From an uncultured Verrucomicrobiota bacterium (GTDB lineage: Bacteria; Verrucomicrobiota; Verrucomicrobiia; Opitutales; Opitutaceae), in the NCBI GenBank assembly GCA_903904685.1, contig CAIVDS010000041.1:1-49975 (forward strand): a stretch of 49,975 bases of DNA, in the 5' to 3' direction. The notes beneath the pieces were generated by a model. That model saw nothing but the letters and a program-made list of their open reading frames with translations, had not been told where the DNA came from and searched no databases. Numbering within the stretch: position 1 is the first letter of the stretch; every line of letters begins with the position of its first letter. This document shows positions 32,892 through 41,769 of the stretch, piece by piece. The position numbers and the translations under genes were made by a program.

Positions 32892-33973
32892 CCACTCTCT
32901 CGGCCACGCTTTTCCTGATCGGTGCCAACCATCGCACTGCACCGATCGAGGTGCGCGAGCGCCTCGCGCTCACGTCGAACCGGCTTCCGGAATTCCACGC
33001 CCAGCTCGATGCGCTGAAAGGCCTCCGTGAGATCACCGTGCTCAACACCTGCAACCGCGTCGAGTTCTACGGCGTGGCCGAGTCTCCCGATACGGTGGCG
33101 CAACTCCAGCAGGCTTTCTGCGCCTTCCAAGGCCTTGAACCCGAGTCCTTCGCCGCCATCTGCCGGCAGGTTCACGGGCGCGCCGCCATCGAGCATCTCC
33201 TCTCCGTCGCCTGCGGCATCGACTCGCAGATGCTAGGCGAGACGGAAATCCTCGGCCAAGTGAAGGATGCCTACGCCGCCGCCCAAGGACGCCGCACCAC
33301 CGGCCCCGTGCTCAACCGCGTTTTCCAGAAAACCTTCCAATACGCGAAGCACGTCCGCACCCACACCGCCATCAACGAGGGCCAGATCAGCATCGCCAAC
33401 GTCGCGGTGGACCTCGCCCTGAAGATCTTCGGCGACCTCTCCTCGACGCGCATCCTGCTTCTCGGCTCCGGCGACATAGGCGAGAAAACCGCCAAGGCCT
33501 TCCAAAGCCGGGGCGCAACCTCGCTCACCATCGCCAGCCGCACGCTCGGCCACGCGATGGAACTCGCCACCGCTTTCAACGGCACCGCCCTGCCGTGGGA
33601 ACACGTCACCGAGAAGCTCGGCGACTACTCCATCGTGGTCGGCTCCACCTCCGCGCCCGACGTTGTCGTAACCACCGCCGACGTGGTCGCCGCGATGAAG
33701 AAACGCCGGGCCGAGCCGCTCTTCTTCATCGACCTCGCCCTGCCCCGCGACATCGACGCCGGCGCGGCCGAGTTGGACAACGTCTTCCTCTACAATCTCG
33801 ACGACCTCGCCAAGATCGCCGAGGAAAACCTCGCCGCCCGCACCGCCCAGGTCGCCCACGCCCGCCAGATCGTCGGGGAAAAATCCGAAGCCATCTGGAA
33901 ACAGGTCGAGTCGCAGGCCGGCGGCGGATCGCCTCCAACCGCCACGCAGGTTCAAGAACCTCGCTCGATCTGA
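32888..33973 (+). CDS. hemA: Glutamyl-tRNA reductase (short form)
   Basis: First enzyme of C5-pathway tetrapyrrole synthesis: reduces glutamyl-tRNA to glutamate-1-semialdehyde using NADPH. The 361-aa protein has LIGANHRTAPIEVRERLAL (10-28), the catalytic Cys55 in TVLNTCNRVEFYG, ACGIDSQMLGETEILGQVKDAY and the NADPH loop LLLGSGDIGEKTAKAF. It is 50-60 residues shorter than typical GluTR, because much of the C-terminal helical dimerisation domain is missing and it ends in a low-complexity tail. Chlamydial HemA is also short, which fits a PVC-group origin. The ATG overlaps the stop of the HemX-like gene. Confidence 0.95.
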   Translation: MTTLSATLFLIGANHRTAPIEVRERLALTSNRLPEFHAQLDALKGLREITVLNTCNRVEFYGVAESPDTVAQLQQAFCAFQGLEPESFAAICRQVHGRAAIEHLLSVACGIDSQMLGETEILGQVKDAYAAAQGRRTTGPVLNRVFQKTFQYAKHVRTHTAINEGQISIANVAVDLALKIFGDLSSTRILLLGSGDIGEKTAKAFQSRGATSLTIASRTLGHAMELATAFNGTALPWEHVTEKLGDYSIVVGSTSAPDVVVTTADVVAAMKKRRAEPLFFIDLALPRDIDAGAAELDNVFLYNLDDLAKIAEENLAARTAQVAHARQIVGEKSEAIWKQVESQAGGGSPPTATQVQEPRSI

Positions 33974-34088
33974 CGCACCACCCAATCGTCCGCCGTCTTG
34001 CCGGCGGCGTCCAAGATGCGCGCACGGCGATCAGCCGTCTCTTGGAAGCAATGTCCGGCTTCTTTCCCTGTCGTTCCGATGAACGCCA

Positions 34089-35327
34089 TCAACCGCCCAC
34101 CACCTCCATGGCTATGCGCGCCCACTCGAAAAGACGTTTCGGTTCGCGCTGCACCGTGCTGATATCCTTGAGAATCAGTTCCAGCGGGCATCCGTGACGC
34201 GCGCAGACATCCACCGACGCCTGCAAGTGCCCTCGAATGGCCTGCTCGTTAAACTCCGGCCACGCCAGCAGCGCCGGGTTCGGCTTCCGCGAAAACACGT
34301 AGTCCCCCTTGATTTGCGCGGCGCCGCATTCCTCGTCCACCCACGGGCTCATGGAGATCTTTCGCAAATTCGGGATCCTGCGCACCTGCGCCATCTTTTT
34401 GTCGAGCGGATCGCAACAACCGTAGTACACCAGCCCGAACCGCTCGAAGAGAGGCATGCACAGCTCGATCTCGAACTCGTCGAACATCGCCGGGGAAGCG
34501 GTGGAGAACATCTGGGCCATGCTAAACATCCAGATATCCTTTACGCGCGGATGCATGGGATCGTATCCCGGTGCGGGCAAATCATCCGTCCATGCGCCGG
34601 TGCAATGGATGATCGGCTGTGGGTGACAGAGTAGGTTCTGCGCCTCGAGTTGGTCCAACAGAGAGAGGTTGCCCTTGACGACGCGGCGCACGAGTTCGGC
34701 CATGAATTCAGGCCGGTCGATCAGGCCGTACAGCGCCCCTTCCATGCCCATCCAGAAGCTGATCGGGTCCCATACCGTCATGTACGACGGGTCGTAGCCC
34801 TGCTCGACAATGCCAAGCGCGCCGTCAAACAATTCATGGGCGACCTCCAGCCGCCGGGCGGTTTCCGCCGAGTCGTGCGTGACAACAGGCATTTTGATCT
34901 TCTCCAGGTCGGCGTCATGCTCGAACTGATTGAAGTAGTGATGTCCGACAACGTCGTTTGTGGGGTCGCTCACGGCAATTTCCTCTTGGGTCGTGACGCC
35001 CAACCCGGAACTCTGGACGGCCTTGGGAACCCGGATGAAGGGTTCGACCACCATGTCCACCCGAAAGCGTCGCCACTGGAAAAGCGTCCTGCGCAACCGC
35101 TCTTCGTATCGACGGCATTCGGGCTCTTGGCATTGCAGGGTCAGCTCATCGTCCACGTTCATCTCGTTCCAGCACACCTGGTCGATCATGACCATGGGCC
35201 GGTCCGGGTTCCGCGCGTTCAGCCTGCGCCACATCGCCTGCTTCTCGCTCTGCACGGGCAACGCGGCAATCTCTGCAACGCGCGCAGCCAACCCCCTTAT
35301 AATCGTGACATCACTACGACTTGTCAT
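34089..35327 (-). CDS. Uroporphyrinogen decarboxylase-like (UroD/MtaA family) protein
   Basis: Predicted TIM-barrel protein of the UroD superfamily, 412 aa. Recognisable segments are YMTVWDPISFWMGMEGALYGL, the His/Cys-containing PIIHCTGAWTDDL, LVYYGCCDPLDKK and LRKISMSPWVDEECGAAQIKG. True HemE has an N-terminal R-Q-A-G-R motif that I do not see, and this protein is longer, so it is not the haem enzyme despite lying after hemA. Related proteins include corrinoid-dependent methyltransferases and many uncharacterised members in Verrucomicrobiota and Planctomycetota. It is on the opposite strand to hemA. Confidence 0.83.
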   Translation of the reverse strand: MTSRSDVTIIRGLAARVAEIAALPVQSEKQAMWRRLNARNPDRPMVMIDQVCWNEMNVDDELTLQCQEPECRRYEERLRRTLFQWRRFRVDMVVEPFIRVPKAVQSSGLGVTTQEEIAVSDPTNDVVGHHYFNQFEHDADLEKIKMPVVTHDSAETARRLEVAHELFDGALGIVEQGYDPSYMTVWDPISFWMGMEGALYGLIDRPEFMAELVRRVVKGNLSLLDQLEAQNLLCHPQPIIHCTGAWTDDLPAPGYDPMHPRVKDIWMFSMAQMFSTASPAMFDEFEIELCMPLFERFGLVYYGCCDPLDKKMAQVRRIPNLRKISMSPWVDEECGAAQIKGDYVFSRKPNPALLAWPEFNEQAIRGHLQASVDVCARHGCPLELILKDISTVQREPKRLFEWARIAMEVVGG

Positions 35328-35420
35328 CGGTTACTCATCTCCTTTTCTCATAGCAGAACGTTCAATATGAGCCAATTCGGGCCAGCGTCATGCGAAAATC
35401 GGTCACTCAACCCCACCGGT

Positions 35421-36779
35421 TTACCGGCCGATGCCGAAGGCGCGAAAGCCGAGGACGCGAAGCTTGGGCAGATCGACGATGTTGCGGCCGTCGAACACAA
35501 AGGCCGGTTTGCTCATGCCTTCATAAATCTTCGCGTAATCGAGGGTCTTGAACTCGTCCCACTCGGTCACGATGGCCACGGCATGAGAACCCTTGGCCGC
35601 CTCATAGGCGCTGGATGCGACGGTGAGCCGCGGGTTGACATGCCCCTTGCCCTGCACGTCGGCCATGATCTCGGCCGCGGACACCTTGGGGTCATAAACC
35701 ACGACATTCGCCTGCTCGGCCAGCAAGTCGCGCACGACAGTGATCGCGGCGGATTCGCGCGTGTCGTCGGTGTCTTTCTTGAAGGCAAATCCCAGCACCG
35801 CGATACGCTTGTCGGCCACGGAATTGAAAAGCGAACGCACGATCTTCGATGAGAAACGTTGCTTCTGATAGTCGTTCATTTTAACGACGCTCGCCCAGTA
35901 GGCGGAAACTTCGGGCAGGCCGAAACTTTCGCAGAGGTAGGAAAGGTTGAGAATATCCTTCTGGAAGCACGAGCCACCGAAACCCACGGAAGCCTTCAGG
36001 AACTTCGGACCGATGCGGGAATCCTTGCCGATGGCGTTGGCCACCTCGTCCACGTCGGCTCCGGTCGCCTCGCACAAGGCGGAGATCGCGTTGATCGAGG
36101 AGATGCGCTGCGCAAGAAAGGCGTTGGCCACGAGCTTGGAGAGTTCGGAAGACCAGAGATTGGTCGTGATGATGCGCTCGCGCGGCACCCAGCGGGCGTA
36201 AACGCCCACGAGGGTTTCCACGGCCTTGTCGCCTTCCGGCGTGCGCTCGCCGCCGATGAGCACGCGGTCGGGGTTGAACAAGTCGGCGACCGCCGTGCCT
36301 TCCGCCAAAAACTCTGGATTGGAGAGGACTTGGAACGTCACCCCCGAAGTGTTGGCCGCGAGGATCTGCTGGATCGTCTCGGCGGTCTTCACGGGAATGG
36401 TGGATTTCTCGACGATGATCTTGGGTGTCGTGGCCACCTCGGCGATGGTGCGCGCCACGGATTCGATGTAGCGCAGGTCGGCCGCCCGGCCGGCGCCCAC
36501 GCCGTAGTTCTTGGTCGGCGTGTTGACCGACACGAAAATAATGTCCGCCGACGCGATGGCGCCCTTTACGTCGGTCGAGAAAAACAGATTGCGACCGCGG
36601 GCTTTCTTAACGACCTCGTCGAGACCCGGCTCATAGAGCGGCAGCTTGTCGGAATTCCATGCCGCGATGCGCGTCGCGTTCATATCCACCACGGTGACTT
36701 GGATGTCGGGAGCCTTCAACGCGATGACCGCCATCGTCGGACCGCCCACGTAACCGGCGCCAATGCAGCAAATTTTCAT
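35421..36779 (-). CDS. ugd: UDP-glucose 6-dehydrogenase
   Basis: Oxidises UDP-glucose to UDP-glucuronate with two NAD+, supplying uronic acid for surface polysaccharides. The 452-aa protein starts [17 protein letters not shown] (dinucleotide binding), has [24 protein letters not shown] and [13 protein letters not shown], and the catalytic Cys271 in [17 protein letters not shown]. The C-terminal domain has [18 protein letters not shown]. The [12 protein letters not shown] and [13 protein letters not shown] segments resemble animal-type UGDH more than the short Gram-negative type. It stands alone between the UroD-like gene and tsaD, with no glycosyltransferases nearby. Confidence 0.95.
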   Translation of the reverse strand: MKICCIGAGYVGGPTMAVIALKAPDIQVTVVDMNATRIAAWNSDKLPLYEPGLDEVVKKARGRNLFFSTDVKGAIASADIIFVSVNTPTKNYGVGAGRAADLRYIESVARTIAEVATTPKIIVEKSTIPVKTAETIQQILAANTSGVTFQVLSNPEFLAEGTAVADLFNPDRVLIGGERTPEGDKAVETLVGVYARWVPRERIITTNLWSSELSKLVANAFLAQRISSINAISALCEATGADVDEVANAIGKDSRIGPKFLKASVGFGGSCFQKDILNLSYLCESFGLPEVSAYWASVVKMNDYQKQRFSSKIVRSLFNSVADKRIAVLGFAFKKDTDDTRESAAITVVRDLLAEQANVVVYDPKVSAAEIMADVQGKGHVNPRLTVASSAYEAAKGSHAVAIVTEWDEFKTLDYAKIYEGMSKPAFVFDGRNIVDLPKLRVLGFRAFGIGR

Positions 36780-36855
36780 AGTTGGAAGCAGTTAACTTGC
36801 CGCGCCATGTCCTAGAATCCAAGACGGATTTTCACAAAACGGGCTTTCCGCTTTT

Positions 36856-37881
36856 TTAAAGAGCCAGACTGGGAGCGATGCCGAGAGTCTCCGGCGCGAC
36901 GGCGTGAACCGAAGGATCGGCCCACGCCGCAAAGGCGATCATCCCGGCGTTGTCACCCGTATGTTTGGGCTGAGCGGCCAGCAAAGGAATCGCCCGTCCT
37001 CGCGCAACCCCGTCGAGCGCGGCGCGGAGAGCGCGGTTGTTGGCCACACCACCTGAAAGGCCCAGACTCCGGTAGGCGTCACGCTGCAACGCAAACGTGG
37101 TTTTGCGAACAAGCGCATCGATCACCGCCTGCTGGTAGCTGGCGCACAGGTCGGACGTGCGCTCGGCGATCGCCGCCGGTGTCATTTTTTCGAGTTGGTA
37201 GCGCAGACTGGTCTTAAGGCCGGAAAAGCTGAAATCGAGATCGCTGCGCGGGCCGATCCCGCGAGGGAAATCAAAGGCGTCGGCACGACCGGTGGCGGCG
37301 CGTTGCTCGATGATCGGGCCGCCCGGATAACCCAGCGCCAAAAGTTTGGCCCCTTTATCAAGCGCCTCGCCAGCCGCATCATCCTTGGTGGATGAAATCA
37401 CGGTCACGCGGCGCTCGCGATCAAGGTTGAACAACAACGTATTCCCGCCCGAAACCACCAGTCCGAGATGCGGCAGGAGGGCATCCATGCGTGCATCAAA
37501 TTCAGCCGGCGATTCGGCGTGAGTGGCGATAAACGACGAGAACACATGGCCTCGCAGGTGGTTGACGCCCGCCATAGGAACGCGCAGCGCAAGCGCCAGC
37601 GACTTGGTCGCAGCCACGCCGATGGCGAGACATCCGGCGAGGCCGGGCCCATGGGTCACGACGACCTGGGTGACTTTTGAGAAATCGACTTCGGCGCAGG
37701 CATATTCAAGCAGCGGCGCAAAGTTGCGCAGATGCTCACGCGTGGCGAGATCGGGCACGACGCCGCCATAACGGCCATGCAAGGCGATCTGGCTGTGCAT
37801 CCACTCGCCCACGAGTCCCCGCGCAGGATCGAAAAAGGCGACGGCGGTCTCATCGCAGGAGCTTTCAAGGGCGAGAATCAT
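36856..37881 (-). CDS. tsaD: tRNA N6-adenosine threonylcarbamoyltransferase
   Basis: Transfers the threonylcarbamoyl group to A37 of ANN-decoding tRNAs together with TsaB and TsaE. The 341-aa protein starts MILALESSCDETAVAF (ASKHA fold phosphate loop), has the metal-binding pair in NHLRGHVFSSF, VSGGNTLLF, and the nucleotide site GLSGGVANNRALRAAL near the C-terminus. Length and motifs are standard. It begins 3 bp after the stop of the upstream protease gene and is probably co-transcribed with it. Confidence 0.96.
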   Translation of the reverse strand: MILALESSCDETAVAFFDPARGLVGEWMHSQIALHGRYGGVVPDLATREHLRNFAPLLEYACAEVDFSKVTQVVVTHGPGLAGCLAIGVAATKSLALALRVPMAGVNHLRGHVFSSFIATHAESPAEFDARMDALLPHLGLVVSGGNTLLFNLDRERRVTVISSTKDDAAGEALDKGAKLLALGYPGGPIIEQRAATGRADAFDFPRGIGPRSDLDFSFSGLKTSLRYQLEKMTPAAIAERTSDLCASYQQAVIDALVRKTTFALQRDAYRSLGLSGGVANNRALRAALDGVARGRAIPLLAAQPKHTGDNAGMIAFAAWADPSVHAVAPETLGIAPSLAL

Positions 37882-37884
37882 GAC

Positions 37885-39180
37885 CTAATGCTTGGCCGCA
37901 ACCGGAGCGGGAGCGGGATCGGACGGTTCAAGCAGAAGCGCCGCGCGCAACACCGCCACGGCGGCATCCATCTGACGGTCCGGCACGACCTCGATATCGA
38001 AACGTTCTTTGAAATCTGCCGGATTGGCCACGTCGTCCCGGGAATGCTGCAAGCGCACGTTCTGGTCGTCAGCCGGCGACATGACGATCTCGACATCGGG
38101 CGAAACCCCATGCTCATGAATGGTGACGCCGCTGGGCGTGTAGTAGCGCGCGGTGGTCAGGCGCATGCCCTCGCCGTTGTGCAGATCGATGATGGTCTGG
38201 ACGGAGCCTTTGCCGAATGAACGCTCGCCCACGATCACCGCGCGGTGCGTGTCCTTGAGCGCGCCTGAAACAATCTCCGCCGCGCTGGCGGTGCCGGCAT
38301 TGATGAGCACCGCCACGGGAATGGTGAGCGGCTCCTCGGGCGCGGCGGCCCGATACTCGTCGCGATCCTCCGGATGGCGCCCTTGGGTATAAACTATCAG
38401 CTCGCCCTTTTTGAAAAACGGCTCGGTCACCTCGACCGCCGCATCGAGCAGACCACCGGGATTGTCGCGCAAGTCGATTATGAGGGCATCCATTCCCTGG
38501 TCGTTGAGCTTGTTCAGTGCATTGACGAATTCCTCGCTGGTGCGTTCGGTAAACTGGGTGAGTTGCACGTAGCCGATGCCACCGGGCAGCAAGTGAACAT
38601 CACGCACGCTGTCGATTTTGATCTTTTCGCGCACGAGCGTGACGGTGAACTCCTTGGAGAAAGAGGGCCGATAAATTTTCAAGGTGACCTTGGTGCCCGG
38701 CTTGCCGCGCATTTTATCCACGACGGCGTTGATCGACGGCTTCTCAATCTGCACGCCATCAATCATTATTATCTGGTCGCCGCGCCGGATCCCGGCCCGC
38801 GCACTCGGCGTCCCAACGATGGGCGCAATCACGACGACATTGCCATTACGCAGCTCAACCTGCACGCCGATGCCGCCAAACTCGCTGCTGATTTCCTCGG
38901 AAAGAGCCTTATAGTCGCGCGCATCCATGTATTCGGAGTGTGGATCGAGCGAGCCGACAATGCCGCGCAACGCGGCCTGGGTAAGCTTGGGCAACTCGGC
39001 ATCCTTGGCCACAACGTAGTCCTCATTGACGATTTTTAGCACCTCACGGATGTAACCGGAGGATTTCTCAAGCTCGCGATTAGGCCAAAAACCCCAAGCC
39101 GCCGCCATGCGGACGGCCCCAAAAGAGAGCGCCATGCCAAGAAAAACACCGGCGGCTATCGCAAGAATGCGTTTGAGCAT
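37885..39180 (-). CDS. C-terminal processing protease, S41 family (CtpA/Prc-like)
   Basis: Periplasmic serine protease, 431 aa from the ATG at 39180. A signal anchor is seen at MLKRILAIAAGVFLGMALSF. A PDZ domain (about 105-185) has GGIGVQVELRNGNVVV and ARAGIRRGDQIIMIDG. The peptidase core has LIIDLRDNPGGLLDAAVEV, the Ser in NAGTASAAEIVSGAL and the Lys in VGERSFGKGSVQT, the Ser-Lys dyad of the family. An upstream in-frame start at 39306 would overlap the divergent methyltransferase gene and remove the N-terminal signal, so it was rejected. It probably processes or degrades envelope proteins. Confidence 0.95.
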   Translation of the reverse strand: MLKRILAIAAGVFLGMALSFGAVRMAAAWGFWPNRELEKSSGYIREVLKIVNEDYVVAKDAELPKLTQAALRGIVGSLDPHSEYMDARDYKALSEEISSEFGGIGVQVELRNGNVVVIAPIVGTPSARAGIRRGDQIIMIDGVQIEKPSINAVVDKMRGKPGTKVTLKIYRPSFSKEFTVTLVREKIKIDSVRDVHLLPGGIGYVQLTQFTERTSEEFVNALNKLNDQGMDALIIDLRDNPGGLLDAAVEVTEPFFKKGELIVYTQGRHPEDRDEYRAAAPEEPLTIPVAVLINAGTASAAEIVSGALKDTHRAVIVGERSFGKGSVQTIIDLHNGEGMRLTTARYYTPSGVTIHEHGVSPDVEIVMSPADDQNVRLQHSRDDVANPADFKERFDIEVVPDRQMDAAVAVLRAALLLEPSDPAPAPVAAKH

Positions 39181-39214
39181 GCGAGGCACTGTGGCCAACT
39201 CATGGCTTTTGTAA

Positions 39215-40192
39215 ATGGGATCGTCATCCTCACTTTCACCCGCGTTTGCCAGCGCCTTCCGATCCCGAGCCGGAGCGGAGGAAACCATGACGTTCGCCAA
39301 CTTCATGGATCTCGCGCTCTACCACCCGGAACTTGGCTACTACCGCCGGAATGCCGCCCGTGTGGGCTATGGCGCCGGCACGGATTTTTACACGGCGAGC
39401 ACCTCGGGGGTTGTCTTTGGTGAAATGGTAGCGGCAGCCTGCACGACGCTGCTGGGCGGCGCTGATCCGGCGGATTTCACCTTTGTGGAGATCGGCTCCG
39501 AGCCGGACGGTGGCGTGCTCCAAGGCGTGACACACCCGTTTGGCGCGACGAAAACCGCGCGAGTTGGCGAGTCGATTCAGATCACCGGTCGCTGCGTAGT
39601 ATTTTCAAATGAGCTTTTCGATGCGCAGCCGTTGCGGCGCTTTGTGCGGCGTGGCGCGACTTGGAGTGAACTCGGCGTCGCATTGCGCGAAGATCAGTTG
39701 CACGATGTTGAATTGGCCGCGACCACTGAAAACTGGCTGCCCGCCGACGCCCCCGAAGGCTACGTTTTCGATGCGCCGCGGGCAGCGGTCGATCTGGCGG
39801 CACTCATTGCGGCGCAACCATGGGAAGGACTGTTTATTGCCATCGACTACGGCAAATCCCAGAACGAACTAGCCATTGAAACGCCTGCCGGCACCGTGCG
39901 TGCCTATTCCAAACACAACCAGTCCAACGATCTTTTGGCCCAACCGGGCGAACAGGACCTCACCGGGCACGTATGCTGGGATTGGCTGCAAGAAGTTTTG
40001 GCCGCCGCTAGGTTTCCGCGCCCCACCGTGGAGTCGCAGGAGGCTTTTTTTATCCATCACGCCGGAGCTTTTCTGGCCAAAGCGATGGCGACGGAGGCAA
40101 ACCGACTGAGCCAACGCAAACTATCCCTCATTCAACTGCTCCATCCCTCGCATCTCGGGCAAAAATTCCAAGTTCTGCACGCCCGCAGGTAA
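39215..40192 (+). CDS. MidA-like SAM-dependent methyltransferase (DUF185)
   Basis: Member of the MidA/NDUFAF7 family of protein arginine methyltransferases, 325 aa. The N-terminus has the family segment MTFANFMDLALYHPELGYY, which includes ALYHPE.GYY, followed by the GTDFYTAS motif. SAM-binding motif I is FVEIGSEPDGGVLQGV, more divergent than usual, and VVFSNELFDAQPLRRF matches the conserved SNE.DA.P motif. FIAIDYGKSQNELA and YSKHNQSNDLLAQPGEQDLT are also typical. It is about 40 residues short of the family norm. It is divergent from the protease gene. In mitochondria the family methylates a complex I subunit; the bacterial target is not known. Confidence 0.88.
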   Translation: MGSSSSLSPAFASAFRSRAGAEETMTFANFMDLALYHPELGYYRRNAARVGYGAGTDFYTASTSGVVFGEMVAAACTTLLGGADPADFTFVEIGSEPDGGVLQGVTHPFGATKTARVGESIQITGRCVVFSNELFDAQPLRRFVRRGATWSELGVALREDQLHDVELAATTENWLPADAPEGYVFDAPRAAVDLAALIAAQPWEGLFIAIDYGKSQNELAIETPAGTVRAYSKHNQSNDLLAQPGEQDLTGHVCWDWLQEVLAAARFPRPTVESQEAFFIHHAGAFLAKAMATEANRLSQRKLSLIQLLHPSHLGQKFQVLHARR

Positions 40193-40263
40193 AACAGCCA
40201 AATTTGCCCTTGCTTCGCGGGAGACCCGACTTTTATCTCTGACCCTTTAACCAACTCCCATCC

Positions 40264-40494
40264 ATGGCCAGAATCTGCGCAATCACAGGCAAACGCCCCG
40301 TCAAAGGCTCCATCATTCACCGCAAAGGTCAGTCGAAGAAGAGCGGCGGCATCGGCACGCACATCACGACGATCACCAAGCGCAAGTTCCGCCCGAACCT
40401 GCAGAAGATCCGCATCAAAACCGCCAACGGCGGCACCAAGCGCGTCCTCGTCTCAGTCAAGGCCATCAAGGCCGGCCTCGTCGAGAAAGCGTAA
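40264..40494 (+). CDS. rpmB: 50S ribosomal protein L28
   Basis: Small basic ribosomal protein of 76 aa: MARICAITGKRPVKGSIIHR at the start, then KRKFRPNLQKIRIKTANGG and a C-terminal VSVKAIKAGLVEKA, as in other L28 proteins. It has a strong intrinsic terminator 24 bp after its stop, so it is probably a single-gene unit or the end of one. Confidence 0.97.
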   Translation: MARICAITGKRPVKGSIIHRKGQSKKSGGIGTHITTITKRKFRPNLQKIRIKTANGGTKRVLVSVKAIKAGLVEKA

Positions 40495-40518
40495 GCGCCT
40501 CCGACCCGATGCATTTTC

Positions 40519-40557
40519 AAAAACCGCGACCTGTCCAGGTCGTGGTTTTTTGTTTTT
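40519..40557 (+). terminator. Intrinsic terminator of rpmB
   Basis: A 12-bp stem (40521-40532 with 40537-40548, one G-T pair) with loop GTCC is followed by TTTTGTTTTT. It sits 24 bp after the rpmB stop codon. Confidence 0.92.
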
Positions 40558-40946
40558 AAGGACGCGCAACCTGCACCAACAGACCTGTGGCGGATCACTC
40601 AAACGCCGTTGGAACGGGTCCGCCGTGCGGGCAGCACCTCGACAAACATTCGCTCGTCCCAGCCTCTGCGGATCTGCGCTTGCCGGCCTTATGCAGGCTT
40701 CACAGTCTTCAACTCGGTTCCAACTCCGCCTGCGCTTTGCCTGCAATCCACTTCCTCACTTCTTTTTCCCTAGGCATTATGCCCCTGTCCAAGCCATGAT
40801 GGTCTCTAATGATTCCGCCTATTAATCGTTGTTAAATAGTTATAATGATAACAGTATAGTTGTGAAAACTTAGAATGCTGATGTATGGAAAATTTTCATG
40901 ATATCTGGCGGATGTCATCACGTTCACTTTTTTCGGGAATCACATC
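40558..40946. other. Gene-poor region before the orphan small protein
   Basis: About 390 bp without a convincing gene. The second half (from about 40800) is clearly AT-rich compared with its surroundings and holds a TATAAT at 40841-40846, a candidate -10 for the gene at 40947, though no good -35 is visible. A short palindrome GAAAATTTTC lies near 40889. Confidence 0.5.
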
Positions 40947-41357
40947 ATGAACAACCCTAACCCCACGTTTGCAGAAAGTTTTTGTGCGCTGCATAAAATC
41001 CCTCCGGAGAACTTTGCCCAAGCCGTTTTTAGACGGTCGCTTTATAGGCGAACGTTAGTGTTCACTGTTTTTTTACAGTTTTTTCGGCATGATTATTTCG
41101 CGGCTGATTTTGACCTGATTCATGGGGTTGAACATCTGCGCAAGATGCGTGAATTCAACGCGGAGATCGACCGGTTCAACCAACATCCGTCCAACCGCGG
41201 GTGGCTGCGGCGGCGATTACGCCTGCGGGTATCCACGCATCGCTTGAGACTGCTAATCAAGACAACGCTTCGGTTGCCGGCTATTCCAAAAGAAAGTGCT
41301 ACAGGCACGTCGGTGCCGTTTAATTCTGCGGACGGGGGAATCAACTCTGGACGATAA
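40947..41357 (+). CDS. Uncharacterised small basic protein
   Basis: I do not recognise this 136-aa protein. The start is supported by a CGGGA about 9 bp upstream and by an AT-rich promoter-like region. It is basic and aromatic in its first half (ENFAQAVFRRSLYRR then VFTVFLQFFRHDYFAADFDL), followed by a charged helical part (GVEHLRKMREFNAEIDRF) and an Arg-rich stretch (GWLRRRLRLRVSTHRLRLL). No signal peptide or true membrane helix. The rich, non-repetitive composition suggests a real protein, perhaps nucleic-acid or membrane associated. No co-directional neighbour within 400 bp downstream. Confidence 0.65.
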   Translation: MNNPNPTFAESFCALHKIPPENFAQAVFRRSLYRRTLVFTVFLQFFRHDYFAADFDLIHGVEHLRKMREFNAEIDRFNQHPSNRGWLRRRLRLRVSTHRLRLLIKTTLRLPAIPKESATGTSVPFNSADGGINSGR

Positions 41358-41769
41358 ATTGAGTCTGGCGGAGCCGTAAGGACAGTGCGACGATCAACAT
41401 CGAGACTTCCTCTTGGAAGAATTTTTAGCCGACGACGAGGGAGACGCCCAGCATTCGGCAAAACGGAAGCCAAAAATCAGTAAAGTCGGATTCCATTGCT
41501 GGTCCATTATATCCAATGATGAGACAGGTATGGGCGCTGTCCATGTCTGTTTTCAAATGTGGAAACATCGGTGATTACACGGACTTATCCATTTGACCAT
41601 CCGTCGGTGGTCCATTGACTCTTATTCTAGTTCCCATTCAAATTGCGAAACTATCCAAGGTCTGGCGACGAGGCTGCGTAGTCGATCCGAGTCGGCCAGC
41701 GAGATGAGGCGACATAAAATTGTCTGGTAAGACGTAAGCACATGAAACGACGCTCCGACAGTTCGGCGC
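41358..41769. other. Gene-poor region at the end of the chemosensory operon
   Basis: About 410 bp with no supported gene. GGTCCATT occurs twice (near 41500 and 41607), but I see no ordered repeat. Composition is lower in GC than the flanks. It would contain the 3' ends of the orphan gene and of the minus-strand hybrid kinase transcript; no clear terminator hairpin was found. Confidence 0.45.

Noticed and set aside
40453-40746. Short minus-strand frame over the rpmB terminator
   Set aside because: It reads through the terminator hairpin and shadows rpmB; no motifs.
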